From an uncultured Fibrobacter sp. (lineage in GTDB: Bacteria; Fibrobacterota; Fibrobacteria; Fibrobacterales; Fibrobacteraceae): a stretch of 64,000 nt of DNA. Location: positions 1-64,000 of the forward strand of contig CAMKLO010000008.1 of NCBI GenBank assembly GCA_946413655.1, read 5' to 3'. Position 1 is the stretch's first letter. Each line of letters begins with the position of its first letter. Below, piece after piece: positions 52,647 to 61,352 of the stretch. The position numbers and the translations under genes were made by a program. The notes under the pieces were generated by a model. It saw only the letters and a list, made by a program, of their open reading frames with translations, was not told the origin of the DNA and made no database searches.

Positions 52647-54119
52647 ATGATTACCAAAACACCAAAACTGCTTAGCGCGGCGTGTCTTCTGGCATTCTGC
52701 GGATCAGTATCGGCTTACACCATCACAGGAACCGTTTCTGACGACCAAGGCAAGGCCCTTAGGGGAGTCTCGGTGAGCCTTCTCAAGGAAGGCAAGAACG
52801 CCACGACGGATCGCCGGGGCAAATTCACAATTCACGAAGATGAAATAACTACACCTCCTGCGGATTCGCCGGGTGTCGCTATTCATCCTGCTTTCAGGAA
52901 TACTGTTGGGTACATCAGCATCAACAACGGTATTCTGTCTTATTCCCAGAGCAGCACCTCGCCTGTGCAGGTGAAAATTTACAACTCTCTCGGGAATCAG
53001 GTCTTCAAAAAGCTTTTGCAGGGATCGGGGACGTATGATTTGAGCAAGGGCATCGAAGCTCGTGGCACGTATTTTGCTCAAGTTTCTGTAGGCAATGCCA
53101 AGCAGAACTTCAAGTTCACGACAGACAGAGGCTTCAGCAGTTCCATCGGTTCGCGGGCAAATGGAAACGCTCTCATGAAGGAAGCCGAGAAGGGTGAAGC
53201 TCTCCGCTTTGTTGCGGATGGCTATGATACGCTCACCGTTCCGCTGGGCACGCTCGATACGACTGTCGATGTGAAGCTCACGAAAATTGCGACGGAACAG
53301 ACTTATGCGTTTGGCTATCCGCTCAAGAACGAGCCGACGCCGAGTAAGGGCTGCGGCAAGGACAACACGCTCAAGAATTACTTCAAGTTCAAGGGTGGTG
53401 GAATCGAGCACGAAGTCTATCTTGATCTCCCTGAAAATTACGACAAGAACAAGCCTTACCGTTTGGTGTTCGGCATGCATTGCATGGGCGGTTCCGCACA
53501 GAACGTCGCAAAGAACGAACATTATTACGGCTATCGTGACAAGGATAAAAAGAATACGATTTTTGTGGCCCCGCATGGTTACACGGACCAGATGCCATGG
53601 CGCTGCGGAGACAACAAGGACCACCTCTTCTTTGACGAAATCCTCACTTACCTGAACGAGAACCTCTGCGTCGATACGTCGCGCGTGTTCTCCTCCGGCT
53701 TTAGCTTTGGCGCCATGTACTCGAACTCGCTTGCTCAGACGTTCCAGCATCGTCTCCGCGGTGTCGTGGTATTCGCGACTGCTGACCAGGTCATCTACAT
53801 CCCGAAGAATTCCGGCAAGCCTATCGCTTGGATGGGAACTGTGGGCCTGAGCGATGGCACGTGTCCGCCGAGCATGGGACGTAGCGCCCGCGACAGGATT
53901 TTGAGGAACAACGGTCCTGAAGGCCATACGGACTGCACTAGCGAAAAGGCAACGGAATTCTCTGGTGGCGGTGGCCATGTGTGCTATGACTACAAGACGG
54001 TCGATCCGCGCTTCCCTGTGAAGTGGTGCACCTTCAATGGCGGCCACCAGTGGGATATGCGTGAGAACGGCAAACTGTGGGCATCCGACATCGGTTGGGA
54101 ATTCATTACGCAGTTCTAA
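52647..54119 (+). CDS. CE1-type secreted esterase with a nested N-terminal domain
   Basis: About 490 residues, starting at 52647 (AAAAGGAG upstream; signal peptide MITKTPKLLSAACLLAFCGSVSA). Residues about 24-70 begin a carboxypeptidase-regulatory-like fold (ITGTVSDDQGKALRGVSVSL, TDRRGKFTI). About residues 90-165 are a sorting-tail-like sandwich (VQVKIYNSLGNQVFKKLL, RGTYFAQVSVGNAKQNFKF). The first fold then resumes (LRFVADGYDTLTVPLG, TTVDVKL). The catalytic domain (about 245-490) has VFGMHCMGGSAQNV, the nucleophile elbow SGFSFGAM and a C-terminal GGHQWD with the catalytic His, as in feruloyl/acetylxylan esterases related to PHB depolymerase. Many Cys suggest disulfides. Confidence 0.82.
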   Translation: MITKTPKLLSAACLLAFCGSVSAYTITGTVSDDQGKALRGVSVSLLKEGKNATTDRRGKFTIHEDEITTPPADSPGVAIHPAFRNTVGYISINNGILSYSQSSTSPVQVKIYNSLGNQVFKKLLQGSGTYDLSKGIEARGTYFAQVSVGNAKQNFKFTTDRGFSSSIGSRANGNALMKEAEKGEALRFVADGYDTLTVPLGTLDTTVDVKLTKIATEQTYAFGYPLKNEPTPSKGCGKDNTLKNYFKFKGGGIEHEVYLDLPENYDKNKPYRLVFGMHCMGGSAQNVAKNEHYYGYRDKDKKNTIFVAPHGYTDQMPWRCGDNKDHLFFDEILTYLNENLCVDTSRVFSSGFSFGAMYSNSLAQTFQHRLRGVVVFATADQVIYIPKNSGKPIAWMGTVGLSDGTCPPSMGRSARDRILRNNGPEGHTDCTSEKATEFSGGGGHVCYDYKTVDPRFPVKWCTFNGGHQWDMRENGKLWASDIGWEFITQF

Positions 54120-54149
54120 TTTGAGTTTTTTTTCACCCCCCCAAAACAA

Positions 54150-54175
54150 AGCCTTTCCGTAAGGGAAGGCTTTTT
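54150..54175 (+). terminator. Rho-independent terminator
   Basis: GCCTTTCC/GGGAAGGC stem with a short loop and a following T-rich run, after the CE1 gene. Confidence 0.87.
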
Positions 54176-54214
54176 CTTTCTTCTCCCTTTTTCAAAACTA
54201 TGTATATTACAAGT

Positions 54215-55954
54215 ATGAGTTTTTCTGGTTTTCGCCTATTGTGTTTGAGCGCTTTTGCTAAGCTCTCCCTGATATTTGTTTTGGTGGCTTTTTTTCAGGC
54301 CCCGCTCTTTGCGGCTGGTCTCGTGAAGCAGAACATCGATACGACCGATGCGATGAAGACGCTCGAAAATTACGACCGCGGGTTCTATACGCCGCAGGTT
54401 CTGCATTTAAAACCTTCGGGCAGCAAGCCGATTGAAAAGCCGTATGGCAAGTTGTTGCACTTGCGGGCGGAGATTTCGGAATTCAGCAGTAATGCTTGGC
54501 TTTCGATTGACACGACGGGCGGGAAACGCGATACGATTCGCGGCAAGAACCAGGATCTCACCGAAGATGCGTTGAATGTGCTGCAGACAACGTTTGACAA
54601 TATCCGCAAGAATCACGGCTACGTGATTGTGCGCATCTGTTACGACCCGTGGTACAATGGCCGTAGCAACGTGACTCCGGATCACGAGTGGGTGCTCAAG
54701 CATGTGAAGCAGCTTGCGCCAGTGCTTTCGAAAAATACCGACGTGATTGTAGCGCTCGAGATGGGCATGCACGGCGCCTATGGCGAGATGCACAGCGATA
54801 CGAACATCACTTACGACCGTATCGCGGAGGCGACGAACCTGATGCTGCGCAGTACGCCGCCCGAACTGAAAATCCTCACGCGCACGGGCAACTATTCCGC
54901 AAAGGTTTTGGGCTTTGATAACTGGGGCGTTGATTTCCATATCGACGGCGAGAAGTTTGCCGAAATTGCGAAGGCGAAAGGCGACACCATGTACCGCGTG
55001 GGAATGTTCAACGACGGCTATTTGGGAACGCAGTACGATTACGGCACGTGGGGCGCCGACTGCAAGACTTCCATCTGCCGCGAAGAAGGTGTAGCCTGGC
55101 TTGAAAAGTACGGCATCAACACGCCCTACGGCGGCGAGGCGCTTACGACGGCCGAAAATTACCAGGTCATCAATACGCCGGAGTTCTTGGCGTACGAGGG
55201 ATTCCGCACGCATACAAGCTATTTGAATGTCCAGTGGAACAACAACCTGATTGACAGTTGGAAGAAGACTCCCTTCAAGCAGAAGGATTTCGACTACGAC
55301 CCGGCGCGTGTCGATTCGCTTTCGGGATTCAAGTACATCAACGACCACTTGGGCTACCGCTTTGTGCTGCGTGAATCGTGGATGAGTGATACGGTGAACG
55401 GCAATGGAATTTTACGTGCGAAACTGCGCATTCAGAACGTGGGCTTTGGCAACTTGACGCGGAAGATGAAGGCCTCGCTCTACATTCATGGCACGGGCAG
55501 TTTCGGCATGTTGGATACGTTAGGGATTCTTTCTTACCATGTTGCGCTTCCGGATACTATTGATTTCATGAAGGTATATAGCCGTAAAATTGAAATCAAG
55601 GGTGCGGATACGGTGATGACGTTCGACGGAAACAACGAGCTTTCTATCGAGGCGGATGTGGGCTGTTATTCGGGATGGTCTGGAATCCCCATGTATGTTG
55701 AATTAAAAGTTTGCAGTGAAACAAACGAAGAAGATTGTATCCACTTTGCAAATAAAAATGGTTACAAGTACAATTTAGAAAGCGATGCCTATATAGGAAG
55801 TTTTCTCATGGGAAATTGCGAACGGACTGCTATCCCGCGCGCCCTCCCGAGTGCAGCCCAAAAGCAAAACGCTCCCTTCGTTCAGAGGGAGCGCAACAGC
55901 GTGATTATCCGTGACGGCGATAAACGTTACAAGTTGAACGGCGCGAAAAAATAA
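54215..55954 (+). CDS. DUF4874/DUF4832-domain secreted protein
   Basis: About 579 residues. Signal peptide in the first 35 residues (VLVAFFQAPLFAAG). The next 280 residues have the features of DUF4874 (NYDRGFYTPQVLHL, VIVRICYDPWYNG, VALEMGMHGAYGEMH, NYSAKVLGFDNWG), a TIM-barrel-like domain with conserved acidic residues as in glycoside hydrolases. The rest is a beta-sandwich corresponding to DUF4832 (YRFVLRESWMSD, LRIQNVGFGN). Function unknown, but the family is often found with polysaccharide genes. A TGTATATTACAAGT motif ends next to the ATG and there is no Shine-Dalgarno sequence; the frame is also open to an ATG at 54200. Confidence 0.72.
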   Translation: MSFSGFRLLCLSAFAKLSLIFVLVAFFQAPLFAAGLVKQNIDTTDAMKTLENYDRGFYTPQVLHLKPSGSKPIEKPYGKLLHLRAEISEFSSNAWLSIDTTGGKRDTIRGKNQDLTEDALNVLQTTFDNIRKNHGYVIVRICYDPWYNGRSNVTPDHEWVLKHVKQLAPVLSKNTDVIVALEMGMHGAYGEMHSDTNITYDRIAEATNLMLRSTPPELKILTRTGNYSAKVLGFDNWGVDFHIDGEKFAEIAKAKGDTMYRVGMFNDGYLGTQYDYGTWGADCKTSICREEGVAWLEKYGINTPYGGEALTTAENYQVINTPEFLAYEGFRTHTSYLNVQWNNNLIDSWKKTPFKQKDFDYDPARVDSLSGFKYINDHLGYRFVLRESWMSDTVNGNGILRAKLRIQNVGFGNLTRKMKASLYIHGTGSFGMLDTLGILSYHVALPDTIDFMKVYSRKIEIKGADTVMTFDGNNELSIEADVGCYSGWSGIPMYVELKVCSETNEEDCIHFANKNGYKYNLESDAYIGSFLMGNCERTAIPRALPSAAQKQNAPFVQRERNSVIIRDGDKRYKLNGAKK

Positions 55955-56092
55955 GTGGTACGAAAAATCAAATGAGACCTTCTACAAATTGAAAATATTT
56001 GTATAAAAATTCTGTTTAAATAAAATCGCAATTTTTTGTAATTTTTTGCAAATAAATGATTTCTTGTGGATTTTTCAGTATATATTATTTTC
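55955..56092. other. AT-rich intergenic region
   Basis: No gene, terminator or known repeat was seen. It ends in AGTATATATTATTTTC, a promoter-like motif directly before the small frame at 56093. Confidence 0.4.
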
Positions 56093-56179
56093 ATGCAAAA
56101 TATGTATTTTATCATTGTCGTTTCCATAATTTTGGTGTCGGCCCTCTTTGCGTCCGCCGCCTCGACTCCGATTAACTGA
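56093..56179 (+). CDS. Tiny secreted or membrane peptide (28 residues)
   Basis: A 28-codon frame starting at ATG 56093, with a perfect signal-peptide profile: a short start (MQNMYF), a hydrophobic core (IIVVSIILVSALFA) and a signal peptidase site (ASA-A). Only STPIN or a similar pentapeptide would remain after cleavage. A strong AT-rich promoter-like motif ends two bases before the ATG, with no Shine-Dalgarno sequence, as for several other genes here. It may be a real small protein, a peptide precursor or chance. Nothing in the neighbouring genes tells us which. Confidence 0.4.
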   Translation: MQNMYFIIVVSIILVSALFASAASTPIN

Positions 56180-56273
56180 TTACTTGCAGTAGATTGCTTT
56201 TTGGGGGTATCTATCGTCTCTAGTCTGTAGGACCGCAGGCTCGTTTTCTCGTCTTTTATTATATATTACGGAT

Positions 56274-57203
56274 ATGACTTTACGTTCTATCCTCTCGTTT
56301 TGTTTTGCAGTTGCTTTATCGGTGCTTTTCTTGTTGCCTAAGGGCGCTTGTGCCTTTGAACCTACAATGCAGCAAAGAACTGTTGCCATGAACAGCGAAA
56401 TGGAAAAAGTTTTTGAAGAAAAAATTATTTCGCTTATTTCGAAAAGGATGGATCTGCCTTCGGTGCGTTCGAAGCTGGAAAAAACAAGTGGCAAATTTGT
56501 TCCAGTGTATGGATATGTATTGGATGTAAACGATGAACGTTTTTTGGATGTGGATGTTGATGATAACTTGTTTGCATCGGAAAACCTTTTTGAAGAGCTG
56601 AACCGCCAATTGTTGTTGAAAAATGAAAACCTTCTGAAAAAGGCCTCTACGGACGTTCAAAATACATACAAACGTCTTATGAACCGGTTTAATTTCATCA
56701 ACTTGGAATGGATAAAAATCCATGTCGATTATCTTTATGACCGAGCTCAAAAGAAGTGGATCCGCCCTGCTACGGGTGATTCCATTGTAACCATGACGAT
56801 GATTGTCAAGTCGGGATATTTCCTTTATCAGGACCGCGATTCCGTCATTGACATACGACGCTACGGCTATTATATACCGAGTTCGAACATAAAAAGAATA
56901 TTTTTTGGCGATGGTTATTCCGAAGTTCTTCAGGGCAATCCAGACGAAGTTTCGCCTGACGCAAAGAAGGTTTTGCCGTATAAACTAGTCGAAAAGATTT
57001 CGCAGAATAAAAAAGACGATGATCGCAACCGTAAAAAAGTAAGGAATCTGCTAAAGAACAGGGAGTTTGCTGCCATACCGCTTGTCGTTAAGGATATGGA
57101 CAAATATTGCGAAACAAGTTCGTGCTCTGATACGGCCGATTATAGACGTTATCTGAATACGTTGGAAGTGCTTTATAAGGGCGGCATTTTCAGCCGCTTT
57201 TAA
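56274..57203 (+). CDS. Hypothetical secreted protein
   Basis: A protein of 309 residues. Signal peptide (MTLRSILSFCFAVALSVLFLLPKGACA). The mature part is basic and charged, with acidic stretches (VDVDDNLF) and possible helical repeats (LFEELNRQLLLKNENLLKK, YLYDRAQKKWIRPATGD). It ends in a Cys pair region (YCETSSCSD). I recognise no family or catalytic motif. TATATTACGG lies right before the ATG, with no Shine-Dalgarno sequence. Composition is more AT-rich than neighbouring genes, which may point to a faster-evolving or acquired gene. Confidence 0.7.
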   Translation: MTLRSILSFCFAVALSVLFLLPKGACAFEPTMQQRTVAMNSEMEKVFEEKIISLISKRMDLPSVRSKLEKTSGKFVPVYGYVLDVNDERFLDVDVDDNLFASENLFEELNRQLLLKNENLLKKASTDVQNTYKRLMNRFNFINLEWIKIHVDYLYDRAQKKWIRPATGDSIVTMTMIVKSGYFLYQDRDSVIDIRRYGYYIPSSNIKRIFFGDGYSEVLQGNPDEVSPDAKKVLPYKLVEKISQNKKDDDRNRKKVRNLLKNREFAAIPLVVKDMDKYCETSSCSDTADYRRYLNTLEVLYKGGIFSRF

Positions 57204-57208
57204 GCTCT

Positions 57209-57236
57209 AAATTCTACCAACTATTTACTTTCTACC
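57209..57236 (-). repeat. Heptamer array containing the rpe stop codon
   Basis: On the minus strand: GGTAGAA, AGTAAAT, AGTTGGT, AGAATTT. The rpe stop TAG spans the second and third units, and the last residues (VESK) are array-coded. Confidence 0.75.
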
Positions 57237-57874
57237 AAATTCACAAATTCGCGGCATACAGCTTCCGGGTCGGGCTTGCCGAAGATGGCAGAACCGACAA
57301 CGAAAATATTTGCACCCGCTTCTTTGCAGGCGAGGATGTTGTCGAGCTTGACGCCGCCGTCAATCTGAATGTCAAGTTCCGGTTTCATGGTGCGCAGTTC
57401 GCGAATCTTGTCGAGACAATAGGGAATCAGGCTCTGGCCGCCGAATCCTGGGTTCACGGACATGATGAGCACCATGTCGACGATGTCGAGTACGTACTTG
57501 ATACTTTCGAGAGGCGTTGCCGGGTTGATAGCGACTGCGGGCTTTACGCCGAGTTCTGCAATCTGGTGCAACAGGCGGTCAAGGTGATTCGTTGTTTCGG
57601 CGTGCACGCTGATAATGCTTGCGCCGGCTTTAGCAAATTCGCCCACGTACTTTTCGGGATTCTCGATCATCAAGTGGCAATCGAGCGGGAGCTTGGTTCC
57701 CTTCTTCACGCAGGCGGAAATGCCCGGGCCGAAACTGATGTTCGGTACGAAATGTCCGTCCATGATGTCGAGGTGAACGAGGCCTGCACCGCCGTTTTCG
57801 ATAGCTTTGAGGCCGTTGCCGAGTTCGAGGAAGTTTGCGTTCAAGACGCTTGGAGCGATGATTTGTTTAAGCAT
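57221..57874 (-). CDS. rpe: Ribulose-phosphate 3-epimerase
   Basis: A protein of 217 residues, standard for this TIM-barrel enzyme of the pentose phosphate pathway, which interconverts ribulose 5-phosphate and xylulose 5-phosphate. All signature blocks are present: IAPSVLNANF, HLDIMDGHFVPNISFG (metal-binding His and Asp), DCHLMIENP, MSVNPGFGGQ and IQIDGGV. The start (MLKQII) lacks a clear Shine-Dalgarno sequence. The stop is embedded in a heptamer array. It is divergent from the CBM48 gene across 82 bases. Confidence 0.96.
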   Translation of the reverse strand: MLKQIIAPSVLNANFLELGNGLKAIENGGAGLVHLDIMDGHFVPNISFGPGISACVKKGTKLPLDCHLMIENPEKYVGEFAKAGASIISVHAETTNHLDRLLHQIAELGVKPAVAINPATPLESIKYVLDIVDMVLIMSVNPGFGGQSLIPYCLDKIRELRTMKPELDIQIDGGVKLDNILACKEAGANIFVVGSAIFGKPDPEAVCREFVNLVESK

Positions 57875-57956
57875 GTTGAAAATGTAGCAAAATATCTAGA
57901 AATTTAAACTTTTTTTTACTAAATTTGCAGCATTAAGAAATAAGAGGAGATTATTT

Positions 57957-58346
57957 ATGACTAAGAACTCTAAAAATGCCGCTGAAAAACCTGCTGCAAA
58001 GAAAACCGCCGCAGTGAAGGCTCCGAAAGCCGCTGCGAAAAAGGCCGAAACGTCCGCTCCTGCAAAAGAAACCAAGACCGTTGCAAAGAAGGTCGCTAAG
58101 CCTGCCAAGGCCGCCGCTCCCAAAAAAGTCGCTGTCGAGTTCGTGGCGGATTGCCCGCTTGCAACGACCGTATCCGTTGCCGGTTCTTTTAACGATTGGG
58201 CTATCGATAAAAACATGCTCAAGAAAAACAAGAAAACGGGCCTTTGGGCTGCAAAGATTTCCCTCGTTCCTGGTGATTACGAATACAAGTTTGTCTGTGA
58301 CGGCAAGAACTGGGACGAAGGCGAAAATAAAATCAAGCACGTATAA
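57957..58346 (+). CDS. Standalone CBM48 glycogen-binding protein with an Ala/Lys-rich tail
   Basis: A protein of 129 residues. The N-terminal 57 residues are low-complexity Ala/Lys/Pro (AAKKTAAVKAPKAAAKKAE), like histone H1 or nucleoid-protein tails. Residues 58-129 are an AMPK/isoamylase-type CBM48: VAVEFVADCPLATTVSVAGS, FNDW, GLWAAKISLVPGDYEYKF, DGKNW. There is no signal peptide, so it is cytoplasmic. AGAGGAGA precedes the start. No catalytic domain is attached. It may coat or tether glycogen granules; the positively charged tail could contact nucleic acid or acidic polymers. This is inference from domain content. Confidence 0.8.
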   Translation: MTKNSKNAAEKPAAKKTAAVKAPKAAAKKAETSAPAKETKTVAKKVAKPAKAAAPKKVAVEFVADCPLATTVSVAGSFNDWAIDKNMLKKNKKTGLWAAKISLVPGDYEYKFVCDGKNWDEGENKIKHV

Positions 58347-58355
58347 ATAAAACAG

Positions 58356-58410
58356 AAAAAGCCGCATAGCGGCTAGATACGAAAAATGCCCGCCGGTAGT
58401 AGCGGCGGGC
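58356..58410 (-). terminator. Tandem terminators downstream of the diguanylate cyclase gene
   Basis: Read on the minus strand: first GCCCGCCG...CGGCGGGC followed by ATTTTTC, then AGCCGC-TAT-GCGGCT followed by TTTTTCTGTTTT. Confidence 0.8.
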
Positions 58411-58423
58411 TAAATGCGTTAGA

Positions 58424-60049
58424 CTATCGTTCGCCGGCAGACATGTCGGCGTTCTTTTTATTCTTCATCTGGTTTTTGTGGTCGTACATGGAGGCGTCAG
58501 CCCGCTTGAATACGTCCATTACGCTCTTGTCCTTCGTGGCATCGAAATCCGCCATGCCCGCCGCAAAAGAGATGCTTTCGGTGGGGGCGAACACCTTATT
58601 GTTGATGCAGGACTTCAGTTTTTCGAAAAGCACCATGCGGTTGTCGTATTCCGTATCGAACAGGATGATGACAAATTCATCGCCGCCGGTTCGATAGACG
58701 GGGCTATGCTTGAACGTGTTGCAGAATACCTTGCAGCAGTTCTTGATGTAGGCGCTGCCCATGTCGTGTCCGAAGGAATCGTTGATGAATTTTAAGTTGT
58801 TCACATCGCATTCTATAATGGCGAACTTCAAATCGTCCTTGGTCTTTATCTCGTTGTTGATAAGCTCGCACTTTGCCTTGAATGCGACAGCGCTCCCGAC
58901 TCCTGTGAGGGGGTCTTTGTTCGCGATGAGCATTGTATGCTGGAGGTCTTTCTGCAGTTTCTTGGCGACGACTTCGAGACTGTGTTCTTCTTCGACATTG
59001 ATGATACCGACGATAAACGACTGTGTGTTGCTCTTGTCGCTTGCTATTTTCAAGCGATAATGTTCCGGGTACCCGTTAACGTTTGCAAAGAACGGAATGG
59101 TGTAATGCGTGGAAGTCTTTAACAGCTCGATGCATTTTTCCAGAGTCGATCTTTCGATGAATCCGCTCATTTCATTGGGAATGTAAATGCGTCTCATCAA
59201 GTTGTCGAAAATTTTTGGATCGGTAGATTCGCGGCCTTCCCAGAGGAGCGGGGCGAACTTGTCGCTCACCTGGTAGTATTTCGCCTGATTCTTGACGAGA
59301 TCGACATAGACGACCAAATCATAGTCCGACGAAAGCCCAGCGATAATGACCGCTTTCTGCGAGAGGTCTCTGTTCCGGCTCATTTGCGTAATGAAGAATG
59401 CGTAGATAATGCAGCAGCCGAGCATTGAACCGATGGAATTGCAGGGCGCGAACGGGAACTTTATCTGGAAAATACCGCAGAGGATAGGCGCGAAAATGAA
59501 CAGGAACGCGGTAAAGTAGCGGCGCTTGATGTCCATGTCCGTGGTCTTGTGGATTCTGAATGCAATGAAAAGCCCCGTGATGAAAAACGTAAAATACTGG
59601 CTGTAGAAAAGCAGGTCAATGTCTGGACTTGTCGTGTAAAAACCACTTTCGCTGATGTTGAAAATGGACTTGGACTCGAAGTTCTTCCCGAGCAGCACGA
59701 ACTGGAACAGCACGAGAGCTATTGCAAGGGCCTTTGCAGGAATTGCCTTGTTACGTCCCATGTGGATGAAATTCAAAATGTAGTTGAGCCAAATGAAGGC
59801 CGATATTGCCGTGGCCGCATGAAAAACCGTTGACGAAATAAAGAATAGGTCGTTGTTCTGGATGACGCCGCTCCCGATAAATCCCCATAAGCCGTCCTGG
59901 AGGCAAAATAGCGTGACCCAGTTGGAAAGGAAAAGGAAGTCTTTATCGGTCTGTTCGCTTTCGTCCAATACAAGCTTGAACTGATTCCTGAAAATCAGCA
60001 GGACGATAAAACACGTAAAAGCTAGGACTGAGTATAGAGGATGTGGCAT
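58424..60049 (-). CDS. Membrane diguanylate cyclase (GGDEF)
   Basis: A protein of 541 residues. Residues about 1-235 form several membrane helices (7TM-like sensor region). A middle part (about 240-355) has no recognised domain. The C-terminal GGDEF domain carries ANKDPLTGVGSAVAF, the helix FAIIECDVNNLKFINDSFGHDMG and the catalytic GGDEF (455-459). It makes cyclic di-GMP from two GTP. The RxxD inhibitory site that usually lies five residues before GGDEF is not present. The signal sensed is unknown. No PilZ or EAL protein is in the window. Confidence 0.88.
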   Translation of the reverse strand: MPHPLYSVLAFTCFIVLLIFRNQFKLVLDESEQTDKDFLFLSNWVTLFCLQDGLWGFIGSGVIQNNDLFFISSTVFHAATAISAFIWLNYILNFIHMGRNKAIPAKALAIALVLFQFVLLGKNFESKSIFNISESGFYTTSPDIDLLFYSQYFTFFITGLFIAFRIHKTTDMDIKRRYFTAFLFIFAPILCGIFQIKFPFAPCNSIGSMLGCCIIYAFFITQMSRNRDLSQKAVIIAGLSSDYDLVVYVDLVKNQAKYYQVSDKFAPLLWEGRESTDPKIFDNLMRRIYIPNEMSGFIERSTLEKCIELLKTSTHYTIPFFANVNGYPEHYRLKIASDKSNTQSFIVGIINVEEEHSLEVVAKKLQKDLQHTMLIANKDPLTGVGSAVAFKAKCELINNEIKTKDDLKFAIIECDVNNLKFINDSFGHDMGSAYIKNCCKVFCNTFKHSPVYRTGGDEFVIILFDTEYDNRMVLFEKLKSCINNKVFAPTESISFAAGMADFDATKDKSVMDVFKRADASMYDHKNQMKNKKNADMSAGER

Positions 60050-60221
60050 AGGACTATCTCATATTATATCATGAAATATAAGTTTTTTATAAATATATTG
60101 CATTTTCTATGGAAATTTTGTTCCATATCCCTTTAAGGATACTTTTGTTTGAGGCAATCTATTGACTTTTGAGTTTGTATAATTGATATTATTAAGTAAA
60201 TGTCTAACAAGGAGTTCAATA

Positions 60222-60632
60222 ATGAAGACCAATAGTTTTTTTCTAGGTGCCGTTCTTGGTGCCGCAGCTACCGTTGCGTTCACGAAGAAGTTTTTTAATT
60301 GCTGTTCCTGCGAAGAAAAATGCGACTCTTGCGACAATCCAGTTTCGAAAGAAGTCGAAGGTGATGCTGTCAAGAAGGAAACAGATGAGACTCCCGAAAA
60401 GAAGGATTCAAACGCCACGATCGAGCAACTTCGCAACTCCATAGAAAGCCTCCGCAAGGAACTGAGCAGCCGCATCGAATCGGAGCAGACTTTCGCTGCC
60501 AAGTGCGAAGACCTCAAGGAACAGGTGGCGAAGCAAAGTGTCGAAATCAATAATTTGAAAAACGTCTGCGAAATGCAGGATAGCCGCAACAAGAAACTTG
60601 AAGAAGAACTGGCCAACAAACCCAAGAAATAA
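60222..60632 (+). CDS. Small membrane-anchored coiled-coil protein
   Basis: About 136 residues. I start at 60222 (AAGGAG ten bases before it). One N-terminal hydrophobic segment (FFLGAVLGAAATVAF), then a Cys-rich stretch (FNCCSCEEKCDSCD), an acidic/Lys-rich linker and a long coiled coil (IEQLRNSIESLRKELSSRIESEQTF ... KKLEEELANKPKK). The start resembles YtxH-like stress proteins, but the Cys cluster (five Cys within about twelve residues) is unusual and could bind metal. Function unknown. A terminator follows. Confidence 0.7.
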   Translation: MKTNSFFLGAVLGAAATVAFTKKFFNCCSCEEKCDSCDNPVSKEVEGDAVKKETDETPEKKDSNATIEQLRNSIESLRKELSSRIESEQTFAAKCEDLKEQVAKQSVEINNLKNVCEMQDSRNKKLEEELANKPKK

Positions 60633-60650
60633 AAAGAAGCAAAAAAAGAA

Positions 60651-60674
60651 GCCGCCTTGCAGCGGCTCTTTTAG
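60651..60674 (+). terminator. Rho-independent terminator
   Basis: AGCCGC/GCGGCT stem followed by CTTTT, with A-rich flank on the left; lies between two convergent genes. Confidence 0.72.
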
Positions 60675-60699
60675 TATCGTCGTGATTTTTGTGTCGTCT

Positions 60700-61341
60700 T
60701 TACAGCATCGCGGCTTTCACGGCGTCAAGCAATTTCTGTAGCTTAGCCTCGATGATCGCCCAGTCGCCTGATTTCATTTGTTCAACATTGAAAATGCTTG
60801 CTCCGAACGAGAGCAGGTTTGCGCCGGCCTTGAGATAGCTAGCTGCGTTTTCTGCGTTCACGCCGCCACAAGCCATCAATGGAATGTCGCGGAACGGCCC
60901 GCGCAAAGCCTTGATGTAATCCGGTCCGCCGACGCAATTTATTGGGAATATTTTGACGGCTGTTGCGCCCAAGTCGTAGGCTTTCTGCACCTCGGTCGGT
61001 GTGAGCGCGCCCGGGATAATCGGGATGCCTGCGGTACTGGACAGTCTGATGACTTCGTGGCGCGTGTTCGGTGTGACGAGAAATTCCGCACCTGCGGCAA
61101 TAGCCTTTTCCACGTCGCTCCCGTGACGCACTGTTCCTGCGCCGACTTTTATATCGAGTGGTCTCGCGTAAGACTTGAGCTTTGCGATAATTTCTGTTGC
61201 GGCGGCTGTGTTCATCGTGACTTCAATTGCCTTGAGGCCGCACTGGGCAGCTGCCTTTACGCATGCTTCTTCGGCGCCTTGAGGAATGTCGCGGAGAATG
61301 CCCACGACCGGCATCGGTTGTAAAAATTCGAGGAAATTCAT
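60700..61341 (-). CDS. eda: KDPG/KHG aldolase
   Basis: About 213 residues, starting at 61341 (MNFLEFLQPMPVVGILRD); the longer frame to 61389 has no support. The class I aldolase blocks are visible: KAIEVTMNTAAATEII, VGAGTV, FLVTPN, IPGALTPTEV and the Schiff-base Lys in AVKIFPIN. It cleaves 2-keto-3-deoxy-6-phosphogluconate or 4-hydroxy-2-oxoglutarate. No edd gene is adjacent, so its pathway here is unclear; breakdown of uronic acids is likely in a plant-wall degrader. A TTTTAAAGTC motif lies directly before the ATG. Confidence 0.92.
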   Translation of the reverse strand: MNFLEFLQPMPVVGILRDIPQGAEEACVKAAAQCGLKAIEVTMNTAAATEIIAKLKSYARPLDIKVGAGTVRHGSDVEKAIAAGAEFLVTPNTRHEVIRLSSTAGIPIIPGALTPTEVQKAYDLGATAVKIFPINCVGGPDYIKALRGPFRDIPLMACGGVNAENAASYLKAGANLLSFGASIFNVEQMKSGDWAIIEAKLQKLLDAVKAAML

Positions 61342-61352
61342 GACTTTAAAAT

